Assembly: GCA_965226245.1 (NCBI GenBank)
Contig: CBDDCL010000015.1
Location: forward strand, 4,836,001-4,900,000
DNA from: CBDCYS01 sp965226245
GTDB taxonomy: Bacteria; Acidobacteriota; Terriglobia; Bryobacterales; UBA6623
Length of the DNA stretch: 64,000 nucleotides
Direction: 5' to 3'
Shown: piece by piece, positions 45,345-54,183 of the stretch
Position numbering within the stretch: the stretch's first letter is position 1
Layout: every line of letters starts with the position of its first letter
Translations under genes and position numbers: made by a program
Notes under the pieces: model-generated
The model's input: only the letters and a program-made list of their open reading frames with translations
Databases searched by the model: none
Told to the model about the DNA's origin: nothing

Positions 45345-47099
45345 TTAACTCTTCTCCCCCGCGGACGAGCGCGCCTCGCCGCCGTCCCAACTGAGCCATT
45401 CGACGACACCCGCCTTTTCGGCCCAGGCTTGCCACATCGGGGCTAGCTCTTGCACCTTCTCGGGCATTTCTTTGGCTAGGTCGTGCATCTCGGTGCGGTC
45501 GGCGTCGATGTCGTAGAGTTCCCAGCGGTTGTCGAGGGGTTCGGCCACGGGGCGCCCGCCAATGCCGGGCACGGTCCATTTCGAGACCAGCTTCCACTTG
45601 CCCACGCGGACCGCCCGGTTGCCCTCGTGCTCCCAGAAGATGCCGTCCGCATGACCGTTGCGGTCTTGGCCCGAGAAAATCGGCCGCAGGCTCTCACCTT
45701 CGAGTGGTGTGATCGGATGGCCGTCATAAGTGCCGGGATATTCGGTTCCGGCCACATCAAGACTGCTCGCCATGATGTCGATCAAGTGCCCCGGCTGATC
45801 GGTCCAAGTCCCCGGAACCGTGACCCCTTTCGGCCAATGCACGATGAGCGGAGAAGAAATGCCACCCTCGTGGACCCAGTGCTTATACAGCCGGAAGGGG
45901 GTGTTCGAAGCGTTGGCCCAGGGAAGGCCGTAGCTTTGGTAGTCGTCCGCCTGTCCGGGCATGTCATCGGGATTGTTGCCGAGCTTCACGGGGCGGCCGC
46001 CGAGCGTCGTTTTTGGGAAGTGCAGGCCGGTGTCGTCGGGGTAAAGTTCCTCGGCGCAGCCGCCGTTGTCGGCGAGGAAAAAGATGAGGGTGTTGTCGAA
46101 GACTTCCAGCTCTTTGAGTTTATCCACCAGTTGGCCGATGGCGCGGTCCATCACCGTGATTTGCGCCGCGTAGACCTCCATGCGGCGCGACTGCCATTCT
46201 TTGTTCTCGGCTTCTTCCCAAGGGACGACGAGTTCGTCGCGGGGAGTGAGATCCCATTCCTTCTTGATGACACTCATCTCGATCATCCGCGCCTGGCGCT
46301 GCTTGCGAAGCTCGTCCCAGCCCATGTCGTATTTGCCCTTGTACTTGGCGATGTCCTCGTCGGGCGCATGCAGCGGCCAGTGCGGCGACGTGAAGGCCAT
46401 ATAGAGGAAGAACGGTTTGTCGCGCGACGATTCGTCAATCAACCGGATGGCATTCTCCGCGATGGCGGTGGTGTAGTAGAAGTCGCCGCTCCGCGGCTTG
46501 ATGGGATCGTTCTCGTCGGTAAGGGTCACCGGGTCGTAGAAGCTGCCGGCGCCGTGGATGGTTCCCCAGAAGCGGTCAAAGCCGCGCTGCCGGGGCCAGT
46601 TGCTCTTGTCGATTTCGGTGACCTCGTCGCGGTCGGCGGACGGGGTCACGTGCCACTTGCCGCTCATCAGCGTGGTGTAGCCGGCGGGCCGCAGCGCTTC
46701 ACCGAAAGTCACGCATTGGCGGTTCAGCTTGGCCTGATAGGAGGGGATGACCTCGCCGTCCTTGGAGTAGGCCGCCATCATGTGCCCAACCCCGGCCTGG
46801 TGTTGATAAAGGCCGGTCAGCAGCGCCGCGCGTGTGGGACAGCAGCGGGCGGTGTTGTAAAACTGGCGGAAGCGAAGTCCGCCCTCGGCCAGTGCGTTGA
46901 TATGGGGAGTTTCGATCTCGCCGCCGTAGCAGCCGATGTCGGAGAAGCCCATGTCGTCGGCCATGATGACGACAATGTTCGGTTTTTCCGGCGCCGCGGA
47001 CTGGGGCTCGGGAGCGCTGCCGCAACCGAGGGGAAGAGCGGCGGCTGCCGTGGCGCGCCCGGCGAAACGCAAAAACTGGCGACGGTCGAGATGTTGCAT
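45345..47099 (-). CDS. Tat-exported lipoprotein sulfatase (arylsulfatase family)
   Basis: A 584-residue type I sulfatase. The Met at 47099 follows GGAGGAA. The N-terminus has a twin-arginine signal (DRRQFLRFAGRA) that ends in a lipobox-like LPLGC (Cys26), so it is probably a Tat-exported lipoprotein. PNIVVIMADDMGFSDIGCYG holds the metal-binding Asp pair; TARCCPTRAALLTG contains the C-x-P-x-R motif with the formylglycine precursor at Cys86. GKWHVTPSADRDE and FFLADNGGCAEELYPDD supply later metal and substrate residues. It cleaves sulfate esters in the periplasm or on the surface. Confidence 0.92.
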   Translation of the reverse strand: MQHLDRRQFLRFAGRATAAAALPLGCGSAPEPQSAAPEKPNIVVIMADDMGFSDIGCYGGEIETPHINALAEGGLRFRQFYNTARCCPTRAALLTGLYQHQAGVGHMMAAYSKDGEVIPSYQAKLNRQCVTFGEALRPAGYTTLMSGKWHVTPSADRDEVTEIDKSNWPRQRGFDRFWGTIHGAGSFYDPVTLTDENDPIKPRSGDFYYTTAIAENAIRLIDESSRDKPFFLYMAFTSPHWPLHAPDEDIAKYKGKYDMGWDELRKQRQARMIEMSVIKKEWDLTPRDELVVPWEEAENKEWQSRRMEVYAAQITVMDRAIGQLVDKLKELEVFDNTLIFFLADNGGCAEELYPDDTGLHFPKTTLGGRPVKLGNNPDDMPGQADDYQSYGLPWANASNTPFRLYKHWVHEGGISSPLIVHWPKGVTVPGTWTDQPGHLIDIMASSLDVAGTEYPGTYDGHPITPLEGESLRPIFSGQDRNGHADGIFWEHEGNRAVRVGKWKLVSKWTVPGIGGRPVAEPLDNRWELYDIDADRTEMHDLAKEMPEKVQELAPMWQAWAEKAGVVEWLSWDGGEARSSAGEKS

Positions 47100-47270
47100 G
47101 CTGGATTCCTCCAAAGGCTTCTAGGGTAGGCGCGCGGAGGCGCGAGCGCAAGTGAGCGTTAGTCCCAGACCGCCGGCGGATGCGGGCGATCGAGGAAGTC
47201 GCGCGCGGAAACGAATGGAAATCCCCGCGCCTCCCGCCTCGTGGCTGAGCATGTCGCGGATCGCCGGGCG

Positions 47271-47912
47271 CTAATCCTTTTCAAGAACCTTCGCGGCCAC
47301 GGCGCCGCCGGCCGAGCTGAGTCCGGCGGTGATCAGGAAAGACACGCCGAGGTAGACCAGCATCACGAATCTCATAGCCGCGGGGCTTTGGATGATTTCC
47401 CTCATTTGCTCCTTGACGTCGGCGGGTGCCGACATTTGCTCGATCTGCTGGCGCATTGCTTCGCCAAATGTCCCGGCGTCGCCGGCGAACAGCATGACCG
47501 TGGCGAACAGAAGCAGGAACACGGCAAAGGCCAATACGCCGGTAATCCAGCCGAGCTTGGCTCCTTGCTTTGAGTTCAGATAAACGCCGGTGCTCTTGCG
47601 GAAACGGTAGACCGAGAGAAAGGCCGCACTGGGGTACCAGACGAAGCACAGCACATTCAGGAAGGGTATGTGACTGAGCAGCGCCGCCAGCGCGGCCCCG
47701 GTATAGGCGCAGCGAATCGCTTCCAAGTTTCCGAAACCGATTACGACGTCTTTGCGTGCCGGCGTTTCCTGGGCCGCCGCATCCTGCCCGGCAGTCGCCA
47801 CAACCTCACGGATGTCGGGGACGTCGTCTTCCTCCCGGAAAGGGCGGGCGCACATCGGGCAGAACCGTGCATCGGGAGGGGCTGTGGCGCCGCAAGTGCA
47901 AGTTTGGTTCAT
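47271..47912 (-). CDS. Zinc-ribbon membrane protein of unknown function
   Basis: A 213-residue protein with an N-terminal zinc ribbon (Cys5 and Cys7 in CTCGA, Cys18 and Cys21 in FCPMCARPF), an acidic linker, and four or so hydrophobic helices, for example AYTGAALAALLSHIPFLNVL, GVLAFAVFLLLFATVMLFAG and FVMLVYLGVSFLITAGLSSA. The hydrophilic loop VYRFRKSTGVYLNSKQGAKL is typical of acidobacterial zinc-ribbon/TM proteins. No catalytic residue is apparent. Confidence 0.7.
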   Translation of the reverse strand: MNQTCTCGATAPPDARFCPMCARPFREEDDVPDIREVVATAGQDAAAQETPARKDVVIGFGNLEAIRCAYTGAALAALLSHIPFLNVLCFVWYPSAAFLSVYRFRKSTGVYLNSKQGAKLGWITGVLAFAVFLLLFATVMLFAGDAGTFGEAMRQQIEQMSAPADVKEQMREIIQSPAAMRFVMLVYLGVSFLITAGLSSAGGAVAAKVLEKD

Positions 47913-48167
47913 CGCGCCTAGAGGAACAGTTGAATGGGGGCTAATCTTGCGTGCAGATCACTCCGAAATGGTTGTCGGTGACCTCGGGGGATACCGTCCC
48001 TTTGAATTGCATCGAATAGATGATTCGCTTCATTAGCCTTGGCTGCCGTCTTGTTTTGTGGGCTGGCCGGCCCGGCCTGTCCAATGAATCTTACCGCACG
48101 ATGGCTTCCGGAGGATTGACGATAGGCCACGATTCCTGAATACGTTGAGCCGTTGAGCGGTTCGCCG

Positions 48168-48280
48168 GAACAGAGCCGCGCCCGCAAGGGTACGGTCGAG
48201 GGTAGTCAGTGCGTCGGGGCCGCCACCGGAATGCGGTCACTGCCAGACTCGACCGCACCCTTGCGGGCGCGGCTCTGTTC
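48168..48280. repeat. 113-bp REPIN-like palindromic element, copy 2
   Basis: This is the reverse complement of 20828-20940 with about two changes. Arms GAACAGAGCCGCGCCCGCAA and complement enclose the fixed spacer. Its left part supplies the last codons of the DUF2085 gene. A GTTGAGCCGTTGAGC motif precedes it at about 48144. The rest of the 47913-48167 gap shows no gene. Confidence 0.85.
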
Positions 48281-48904
48281 CGGCTCAACGGCTCTAAACA
48301 ATCCCGAGAGGGCTGAGGCCATCGCCAGACCCAGCCACGCAGCACTCAGGAAGCGGATGCCGGGAGGCGCCGCGAGGATCGATGTTGTTTCAAGGGCGAC
48401 TGTGGCAAATGTAGCGGTCATCGCGGCCCAAAGTCCCGTCCGGGAGAATTTGGCGTCTACACAAAACGCCCCGAGGACTCCGCAATAGAAACCAAAACAT
48501 CTGATGCAGACCGCTAGCGGATACCCCAGCACGGTCCAAGACCGCTCCGCCACCTGATGACACAGCGGGGCGAAAGCAGCGTAGAGTGCGGCGGACTCCG
48601 CACGGCCGAAGGAAAGCAGCACAGGTGCGGCAACGACAACCGAAATGCTGCCGACCGAGGCTAACAGCGACAGTATTCGTAATGACGGACGACTCTCTGG
48701 CAACCAGCAGCTAAGGCCAGATTTCAACCATTCGCACACGCGGACCGGCCGCAAGCAACCAGGGCACGGCCGGCCGTTGCCGGGGGTTGTTGAGTTCGGC
48801 GAACTTGACCCCAGGCTTGCGCCTGAGGCTCTGTTCTTGCTTTTGGCGCTTCCTGTCAAAGTTTCCACGCGGCGGGCTGAAAGTTGATTGAGAACCCTAC
48901 TCAT
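48206..48904 (-). CDS. DUF2085 membrane protein with a repeat-derived C-terminus
   Basis: A 232-residue protein. The conserved core is APLCHQVAERSWTVLGYPLA, then VCIRCFGFYCGVLGAF, the His/Cys signature of DUF2085, with about four hydrophobic helices. The first 65 residues are polar and unlike the family. The last 24 or so residues (EQSRARKGAVESGSDR and on) are translated from the REPIN element, so the natural end has been replaced. The ATG overlaps the stop of the acyl-CoA dehydrogenase as ATGAGTAG, so it is translationally coupled. Function unknown. Confidence 0.7.
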   Translation of the reverse strand: MSRVLNQLSARRVETLTGSAKSKNRASGASLGSSSPNSTTPGNGRPCPGCLRPVRVCEWLKSGLSCWLPESRPSLRILSLLASVGSISVVVAAPVLLSFGRAESAALYAAFAPLCHQVAERSWTVLGYPLAVCIRCFGFYCGVLGAFCVDAKFSRTGLWAAMTATFATVALETTSILAAPPGIRFLSAAWLGLAMASALSGLFRAVEPEQSRARKGAVESGSDRIPVAAPTH

Positions 48905-50066
48905 AGGCCGGGATGCCGGTGACGCGCTGGCCGATCGTCAGCGTGTGGATATTGTGGGTCCCTTCATAGGTCTTCACGGTTTCGAGATTGCACATGTGCC
49001 GGAAGATCGGGTATTCATCGGTGATGCCATTTGCTCCCAATAAGTCTCGGCTGCGGCGGGCTGTCTCGAGAGCCATCCAGGCGTTATTTTGTTTCAGGAG
49101 GGAGACGTGGGAAAAGTGCATGCGGCCCTGACTCTTGAGCCGGCCGACATGCAGCGCCAGCAATTGGGCCTTGCTGATCTCGGAGATCATCCAGGCAAGC
49201 TCTTGCTGCACGAGCTGATGTGACGCTATGGGCTTGTCCGCGAACTGCTTGCGCAGGAGGGTGTATTGCCGCGCGGTGTCGTAACAGGACATGGCGGCGC
49301 CGATGCACCCCCAGCCGATCCCGTAGCGGGCCTGCGTCAAACATCCCAAGGCGGCTTTCAGCCCGATGGCGCCCGGAAGCGCGTTTTCAGCCGGTATCCG
49401 GCAGTCCTCGAACGACAAGCTGGCCGTGATCGAGGCCCGCATCGACCATTTTCCGTGCAGCTCCGAGGCGGAAAAACCCGGCCTGCCCTTTTCCACCAGA
49501 AAGCCCCGAATTTGCCCGTTCTCGTTGGCCCAGACCACTGCGACGTCGGCCACGGTGCCGTTCGTGATCCAAGTTTTTTCTCCGTTGAGTACAAAGGAAT
49601 CGCCATCTTTGACGGCGCGGGTCCTCATGCCCGCCGGGTTGGAGCCGAAGTCAGGCTCGGTCAGTCCGAAGCAGCCAAGAGCCTTCCCCTGCTGTAGAAG
49701 CGGCAGCCAGCGCTCCTTTTGTTCCTCACTGCCGTAGTTGAGGATCGGCCACATGACGAGATTGCCCTGAACCGAAGCAAAACTGCGCAGAGAGGTGTCG
49801 CCTCGTTCAAGCTCTTGCATCACGAGGCCGTATTCGATATCGCTCATCCCGGCGCACCCGTATCCGTCGATATTTGCCCCGAAAAAGCCCAGACGCGCCA
49901 TTTCTTCGGTGAGGTGAATCGGGAACGTGGCTTCGCGGAAGTGCTCATTGATGATCGGAACCACTTTCTCGTCTACGAATTGGCGCGTTGACTGCCGGAC
50001 CATCTTCTCCTGTTCGTCCAGCAGAGAATCGAAGTCGATGAAGTCTACTCCTTGGAAAGAAAACAT
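48897..50066 (-). CDS. Acyl-CoA dehydrogenase, glutaryl-CoA dehydrogenase-like
   Basis: A 389-residue FAD enzyme from the Met at 50066. GCFGLTEPDFGSNPAGMRTR and SFVLNGEKTWITNGTVADVA are the flavin-contact loops. RDLLGANGITDEYPIFRHMC and TVKTYEGTHNIHTLTIGQRV form the C-terminal helix region, the latter holding the catalytic Glu in YEGTHNIH, a pattern characteristic of glutaryl-CoA dehydrogenases. It would oxidise (and possibly decarboxylate) a dicarboxyl-CoA in lysine/tryptophan breakdown. It is upstream of and coupled to the DUF2085 gene. Confidence 0.9.
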   Translation of the reverse strand: MFSFQGVDFIDFDSLLDEQEKMVRQSTRQFVDEKVVPIINEHFREATFPIHLTEEMARLGFFGANIDGYGCAGMSDIEYGLVMQELERGDTSLRSFASVQGNLVMWPILNYGSEEQKERWLPLLQQGKALGCFGLTEPDFGSNPAGMRTRAVKDGDSFVLNGEKTWITNGTVADVAVVWANENGQIRGFLVEKGRPGFSASELHGKWSMRASITASLSFEDCRIPAENALPGAIGLKAALGCLTQARYGIGWGCIGAAMSCYDTARQYTLLRKQFADKPIASHQLVQQELAWMISEISKAQLLALHVGRLKSQGRMHFSHVSLLKQNNAWMALETARRSRDLLGANGITDEYPIFRHMCNLETVKTYEGTHNIHTLTIGQRVTGIPAYE

Positions 50067-50219
50067 GGCGGGTCCGTGCGGAATGTCTACCCATAATAGC
50101 AACGCCATGGGGCTGGATGGCTTGTGTCTGTCTAGCGCCTTTTGGCTAACCTCACCTGGTAACAATGGGAATTATAAGGAACGCTTGACAGGCAAAGGAG
50201 AATTGAGTAGAATGCGTTC

Positions 50220-50678
50220 GTGCGGATTCAGTGGCTGGAGTGGCTCACAATTGTCCTTTCCCTTATATCTGCGACTGTGGCAGTCATCACAGTTCTTGGG
50301 TGTGAAAAAATGGTCCCGGAACTACTGAGGGCCTCGCTGCCGTTAATTGGCATATTGACATTTTCATTTGTCGTCGTCTGTGTGATCGGACGACTACGGG
50401 AGAACGCAAAGAAATACATACTGGAACTTGATGATCTGGTCGAGATTTGGGGCCGGATTCTCTATCCTAGAGACGATGTGCCGCTCACCATACAAGAAGC
50501 TGCCCGGTACAGGGTTCTGTATCAGAAATACGAGACTTGGATGGGGAGAACCCGAAGCGACACGGACGTAGCATTGAGGTATAAGGCCCAAAGGTGTGCC
50601 GATCTGCTGCGATTCCACGGTTGTGTTCGGGGTCGGCTGAAGATTTGGCAGAAGAATCGGGCATCGAGGCGACAATGA
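50220..50678 (+). CDS. Passenger two-TM protein of the IS1595-type element
   Basis: A 152-residue protein starting with GTG at 50220. Two hydrophobic helices (LTIVLSLISATVAVITVLGC and SLPLIGILTFSFVVVCVIGR) are followed by a charged, helical cytoplasmic domain (ELDDLVEIWGRILYPRDDVP, then RYRVLYQKYETWMGRTRSDT). The stop overlaps the methyltransferase ATG as ATGA, so both are in one operon. I do not recognise the family. A better-placed ATG at 50212 is in another frame and gives only 38 codons. Confidence 0.6.
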   Translation: MRIQWLEWLTIVLSLISATVAVITVLGCEKMVPELLRASLPLIGILTFSFVVVCVIGRLRENAKKYILELDDLVEIWGRILYPRDDVPLTIQEAARYRVLYQKYETWMGRTRSDTDVALRYKAQRCADLLRFHGCVRGRLKIWQKNRASRRQ

Positions 50679-50966
50679 CCGCTCCGAACTGGAAGAACCA
50701 CACGATCTGGACCGGGGACAACCTGCCGATCATGCGCGGCCTCAATTCCGAGTCCGTGGACCTGATCTATCTTGATCCGCCCTTCAACTCGAACCAGGAC
50801 TACGCCGCACCTATCGGGAGCGAGGCCGCTGGGGCCGCGTTCAAGGACACCTGGACCCTGGATGACGTGGACCGGCTCTATATTCTCCTTCTAAGGGACA
50901 AAAACCCGGTGCTGTATCACGTCATCGAAGGAGCGCGGCTGGTTCATGGAAACAGTATGGCCTCTG

Positions 50967-52011
50967 ATGGGGTATTTAGTTGACTCCAGTAGCCACTACA
51001 TCTTGGGGGTGGGGGTGCCGGCCCTGGTGGCCTCGACCATTGTCTTATAGGGAGCAGGGTCGGCGGCGACCGCCTGCTGGAGGAGGCGATAGAAAAGTTT
51101 GCCGCGCGACCGTGAGGTCCGCCGGTTGAAGCGGAACGTGAACTCGTCCAGGTAGTAGTCCAAATACTCGTGACTGACAGCCCCCTGGTGGGTCCCCAAC
51201 AGCCAGCGCTTTAGCAGAGAGGCGACACGATGGACTCTCGGCAGCAGCTTACTCGCCGATTGCCGCCAATCCCGCATCCTTTGCTTCCCGCGCAGCACGG
51301 TGACTTCATGGCGGTATCCTTTGTTCTCCAATCCCGCATAGCCTTCCCAGCCGTCGGTGTGCACGAGGCTGCCAGGTTGGATAGCTTCTTCGACAAAGGC
51401 TTCCAAGCTCGCCGCTGAGGCATCCGCGATCCGACGGAGCCGGATGCGACCCATACCGCGCCCATCCTCCTCGGCAGCAACCGCAACTAACGCTTTGCCA
51501 ACCATTTCGCGACCTCGGACGCCCTCTTCGACTCCGCCCACATACGTTTCGTCCACCTCCACCCGGCCGACCAGCCGATTGCGACCGGGGCGCACCATGG
51601 CGCGGCGGAACTTGTGCAGCCAGGTCCAGGCGGTTACATAGCTACCCAAACCCAAGACCCGCTGCAACTCCAGCGCGCTGGCCCCGCCTTTTTGCGTTGT
51701 CACCCACCAAGCCGCCCGGAACCACAACGTCAAGGGCTTGCGGGTGTCCTGGAAAATCGTGCCCGCCGTCACCGAGGCCTGGTAACCGCAGTCGGCGCAG
51801 AGCAGCAGATTGCGTTTGCTGGCCCATGAGGACTGGATCCCACAGCGCGGGCACACGAACCCCTCCGGCCAGCGCAGCTTCAGCAGGTACTCCCGGCACG
51901 CCTCCTCGGTCGAGAATCGAGCTTCCAACTCGACGAGGTTTCGGGGGTAGTCCTCCTTCATGCCCCCAACCACAACATATTGTGGCTACTGGAGTCAACT
52001 AAATACCCCAT
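50967..52011 (-). mobile_element. Nested IS1595-type element, copy 1
   Basis: About 1045 bp with inverted ends GGGGTATTTAGTTGACTCCA (28 identical bases each side). An 8-bp direct repeat TGGCCTCT flanks it within one base (50958-50965, 52012-52019). Precise removal restores the methyltransferase reading NSMASYLSMM. The ends differ from those of the host element, so this is a separate IS1595-type family. A second copy lies at 54282-55309, and fragments recur in the mosaic at 55.5-55.7 kb. Confidence 0.92.
50996..51973 (-). CDS. IS1595-family transposase, nested copy 1
   Basis: A 325-residue transposase. The N-terminal zinc ribbon has Cys41/Cys44 (FVCPRCG) and Cys59/Cys62 (LCADCGY). The DDE catalytic domain starts at VEVDETYVGGVEEG (first Asp 141) and contains VHTDGWEGYAGL (second Asp). 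The late segment FNRRTSRSRGKLFYRLLQQA is common in IS1595. The frame is intact and includes six residues (QRMRDW) missing from copy 2. Confidence 0.93.
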   Translation of the reverse strand: MVGGMKEDYPRNLVELEARFSTEEACREYLLKLRWPEGFVCPRCGIQSSWASKRNLLLCADCGYQASVTAGTIFQDTRKPLTLWFRAAWWVTTQKGGASALELQRVLGLGSYVTAWTWLHKFRRAMVRPGRNRLVGRVEVDETYVGGVEEGVRGREMVGKALVAVAAEEDGRGMGRIRLRRIADASAASLEAFVEEAIQPGSLVHTDGWEGYAGLENKGYRHEVTVLRGKQRMRDWRQSASKLLPRVHRVASLLKRWLLGTHQGAVSHEYLDYYLDEFTFRFNRRTSRSRGKLFYRLLQQAVAADPAPYKTMVEATRAGTPTPKM

Positions 52012-53147
52012 TGGCCTCTTACCTATCGATGATGGCTCAACGCCTCGATGAGATGAAACGGCTACTCAAGCCCACAGGGTCGATATACCTTCACTGCGAC
52101 CCCACCGCAAGCCACTATCTCAAGACGCTTATGGATGCGATCTTCGGGGCTTCAAACTTTCGGAATGAGCTAGTTTGGTGGCGTTCAAAGAACCCCAAGG
52201 GATCGCAACACGATATGAGGCGTTTTAGCCCTTTTACGGACACGATTCTGTACTACGTCCGATATCAGACGGCGACCCTTAATCTAGACAGTATACGAGT
52301 GCCGCTGACGCCAGACGCCTTCTCCCACCCATAAATATCCCTACAAGGATGAACACGGACCTTACGCGGATGGCCCAATCCTTCGCTCAGGAAGCATGGG
52401 TGAACGGCCAAATCTCGTCTACACCTATAAGGGATTCACCCCCGGACCTGCTGGATGGCGCGTGAAGCTAGAAACTCTAGAGGATATTGACAAGAGCGGC
52501 AATCTCGCATGGACCAAGACCGGAGGGGTACGAAGGAAGCTACGCCCTAGCGATATTGAGAAGGGGCGTCCCATAGGGAGTTTGTGGGATGACATTCCAC
52601 CCATAAATTCCCAAGCTCAGGAGCGCGTAGGCTACCCCACACAGAAGCCCTTAGCTCTACTCGAACGCATCATCAAGGCGAGTTCCAACGAGGGCGACAC
52701 GGTATTTGATCCGTTCTGTGGATGCGCCACGGCTTGCGTCGCGGCAGAGCGTCATGGCCGTCAGTGGCTTGGCATTGACATCTCCGAGAAGGCTGCCGAG
52801 CTAGTCCAGGTCCGCATCAGGAAGGAAATCAACCTGTTCCACGACTTCAAGCCGATCCACAGAACGGACCAGCCGCAACGGACGGACCTCGGGAAGTTGT
52901 CTCCCCCGTCCGCACACAAGGATGTACTCTACGGAAAGCAGTCGGGGCAGTGCGGCGGGTGCATGGTGATGTTCCACAAGAGGAATCTAACCTTGGATCA
53001 CATCGTCCCCAGGGCTTACGGCGGAACGGATCACGTCGATAATCTGTGGCTCCTTTGTGGGGCCTGCAACTCATCGAAGGGAACGAAGTCTCAGGCCGAG
53101 TTTCTAAAGGAGCGGGTGAAGCGAGCCGAGCCGATTGGATGGCTGTT

Positions 53148-53375
53148 ATGAGAAAACGACCAGACTACGGAGATGCAACGCCGGAAGACTTGGTACGCGC
53201 TCTTATGAACGTGCGCCGGAAGGCAGGCCGTTATCGGCAATCAGGTCGCGGTAACTCAGCCGCTTCCCAACCAGGTTCACAACGAGCCGCCGCATCTGCT
53301 TCACGGTGTCAGCCTGACGGAGATTGTGCTTCCCTGCAAACTCCCTCACATAGCGATCAAGATGCTTCGGACTGA
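53148..53375 (+). CDS. Small passenger protein downstream of the methyltransferase
   Basis: The ATG at 53148 overlaps the methyltransferase stop as ATGA. The first part reads RKRPDYGDATPEDLVRALMN, a pattern (KRPD...ATPEDLARAL) seen in very short proteins encoded beside methyltransferases or transposons. After about 30 residues the frame runs into DNA complementary to the 3' end of the transposase and becomes low-complexity, so the native stop has probably been lost and only the N-terminal part is meaningful. Function unknown. Confidence 0.5.
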   Translation: MRKRPDYGDATPEDLVRALMNVRRKAGRYRQSGRGNSAASQPGSQRAAASASRCQPDGDCASLQTPSHSDQDASD

Positions 53376-54183
53376 TTTTATGGAAGACTCCCTTATGCGC
53401 ACGTTTCAGGGTACTCCAGAAGCTCTCAATCCCGTTGGTGTGAACCTGGCCGCGCACGTATTCGGAAACACTGTGCTTGACGGTTGCGTGGTTGGAGAGG
53501 GATTGATACGCCGAGGCATCATCAGTGTAAATCCTGGCTCCAGGCTCAACGTTCTCCATGATGAAGCGGCTTATGGTTTCCCTCGTTGTGTCGGGTACAA
53601 CCTCGGCCTGGACACGGTTACTGGCCCTGTCCTTGACGCCGACCACGGCAACCTTGCCGACCGGCCCACGACCTTCAAGATACTTGCGCTTGGACTTGGA
53701 CATATTGCGCCGCTTCCCGCCCACGTAGGTCTCGTCTACCTCGACCGGCCCGGCCAGTGGAGTTCCGTTGTCGGATTTGGACCACGCTTGCCGGATGCGG
53801 TGCAGCATGAACCAAGCGGCCGGTTGGCTGACGCCGATATCCCGATGGAGCTTCATACTGCTGATGCTCTTGAGGCTGGTAAGTTCCAGGTAGATGGCAA
53901 TGGCCCATTTGCGGAGGGCGATCTTGGTATGGGCAAGAGCCGTGCCGGTTCTCACGGAGAAGTAGCTACGGCAGTCCTTGCACCAGTAGGGCATCGGTTT
54001 CCAGTTGGCAGTTGCCTTGGTGTTCAGGCTCCCGCAATGACCACAGCAACGGTCCCCGCTCCACAGTTGATGTTCAAACCACTTGGCGGCAACCTCTTCC
54101 GTAGGGAACATTTCAAACAGTTGGATAAGGGTGACACCGTTTCTGAAGGCTTTTCCAGGAGCTTGCCGTGTTGTTTGTGACAT
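53203..54183 (-). CDS. ISXO2-like (IS1595-family) transposase of the transporter element
   Basis: A 326-residue transposase adjacent to the right end of the 4.07-kb element. A zinc ribbon (CCGHCGSLN and YWCKDCRSYFSVRTG) leads to a helix-turn-helix and the DDE domain: GPVEVDETYVGGKRRN, ARIYTDDASAYQSL, and HTNGIESFWSTLKRAHKGVF with the FHKIS motif diagnostic of the ISXO2 group. It shows only family-level similarity to the nested transposase. The frame is intact, so the element may still be mobile. Confidence 0.93.
   Translation of the reverse strand: MSQTTRQAPGKAFRNGVTLIQLFEMFPTEEVAAKWFEHQLWSGDRCCGHCGSLNTKATANWKPMPYWCKDCRSYFSVRTGTALAHTKIALRKWAIAIYLELTSLKSISSMKLHRDIGVSQPAAWFMLHRIRQAWSKSDNGTPLAGPVEVDETYVGGKRRNMSKSKRKYLEGRGPVGKVAVVGVKDRASNRVQAEVVPDTTRETISRFIMENVEPGARIYTDDASAYQSLSNHATVKHSVSEYVRGQVHTNGIESFWSTLKRAHKGVFHKISPKHLDRYVREFAGKHNLRQADTVKQMRRLVVNLVGKRLSYRDLIADNGLPSGARS

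Larger units (their letters stand above)
50675..53151 (+). pseudogene. Beta-class DNA methyltransferase fused to an HNH nuclease, disrupted
   Basis: The N-terminal part (50675-50966) has motif IV, VDLIYLDPPFNSNQDY. After the nested IS the frame resumes at ASYLSMMAQRLDEMKRLLKP. A one- or two-base shift near 52327 then separates it from the last part (52330-53151), which carries motif I, VFDPFCGCATACVAAERHG and GIDI. Motif IV before I makes it beta class, presumably N6-adenine or N4-cytosine specific. The C-terminus is an HNH domain: QCGGCMVMFHKRNLTLDHIV, then NLWLLCGACNSSKG. IS plus frameshift make this copy inactive. Confidence 0.8.

Noticed and set aside
45483..47129. 548-codon open frame on the plus strand
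   Set aside because: It is antisense to the sulfatase gene, which has all catalytic motifs; the antisense product has no recognisable domain.
47115..47270. Short minus-strand frame ending FVSARDFLDRPHPPAVWD
   Set aside because: It could be a gene tail, but it is too short and matches no family I can name.
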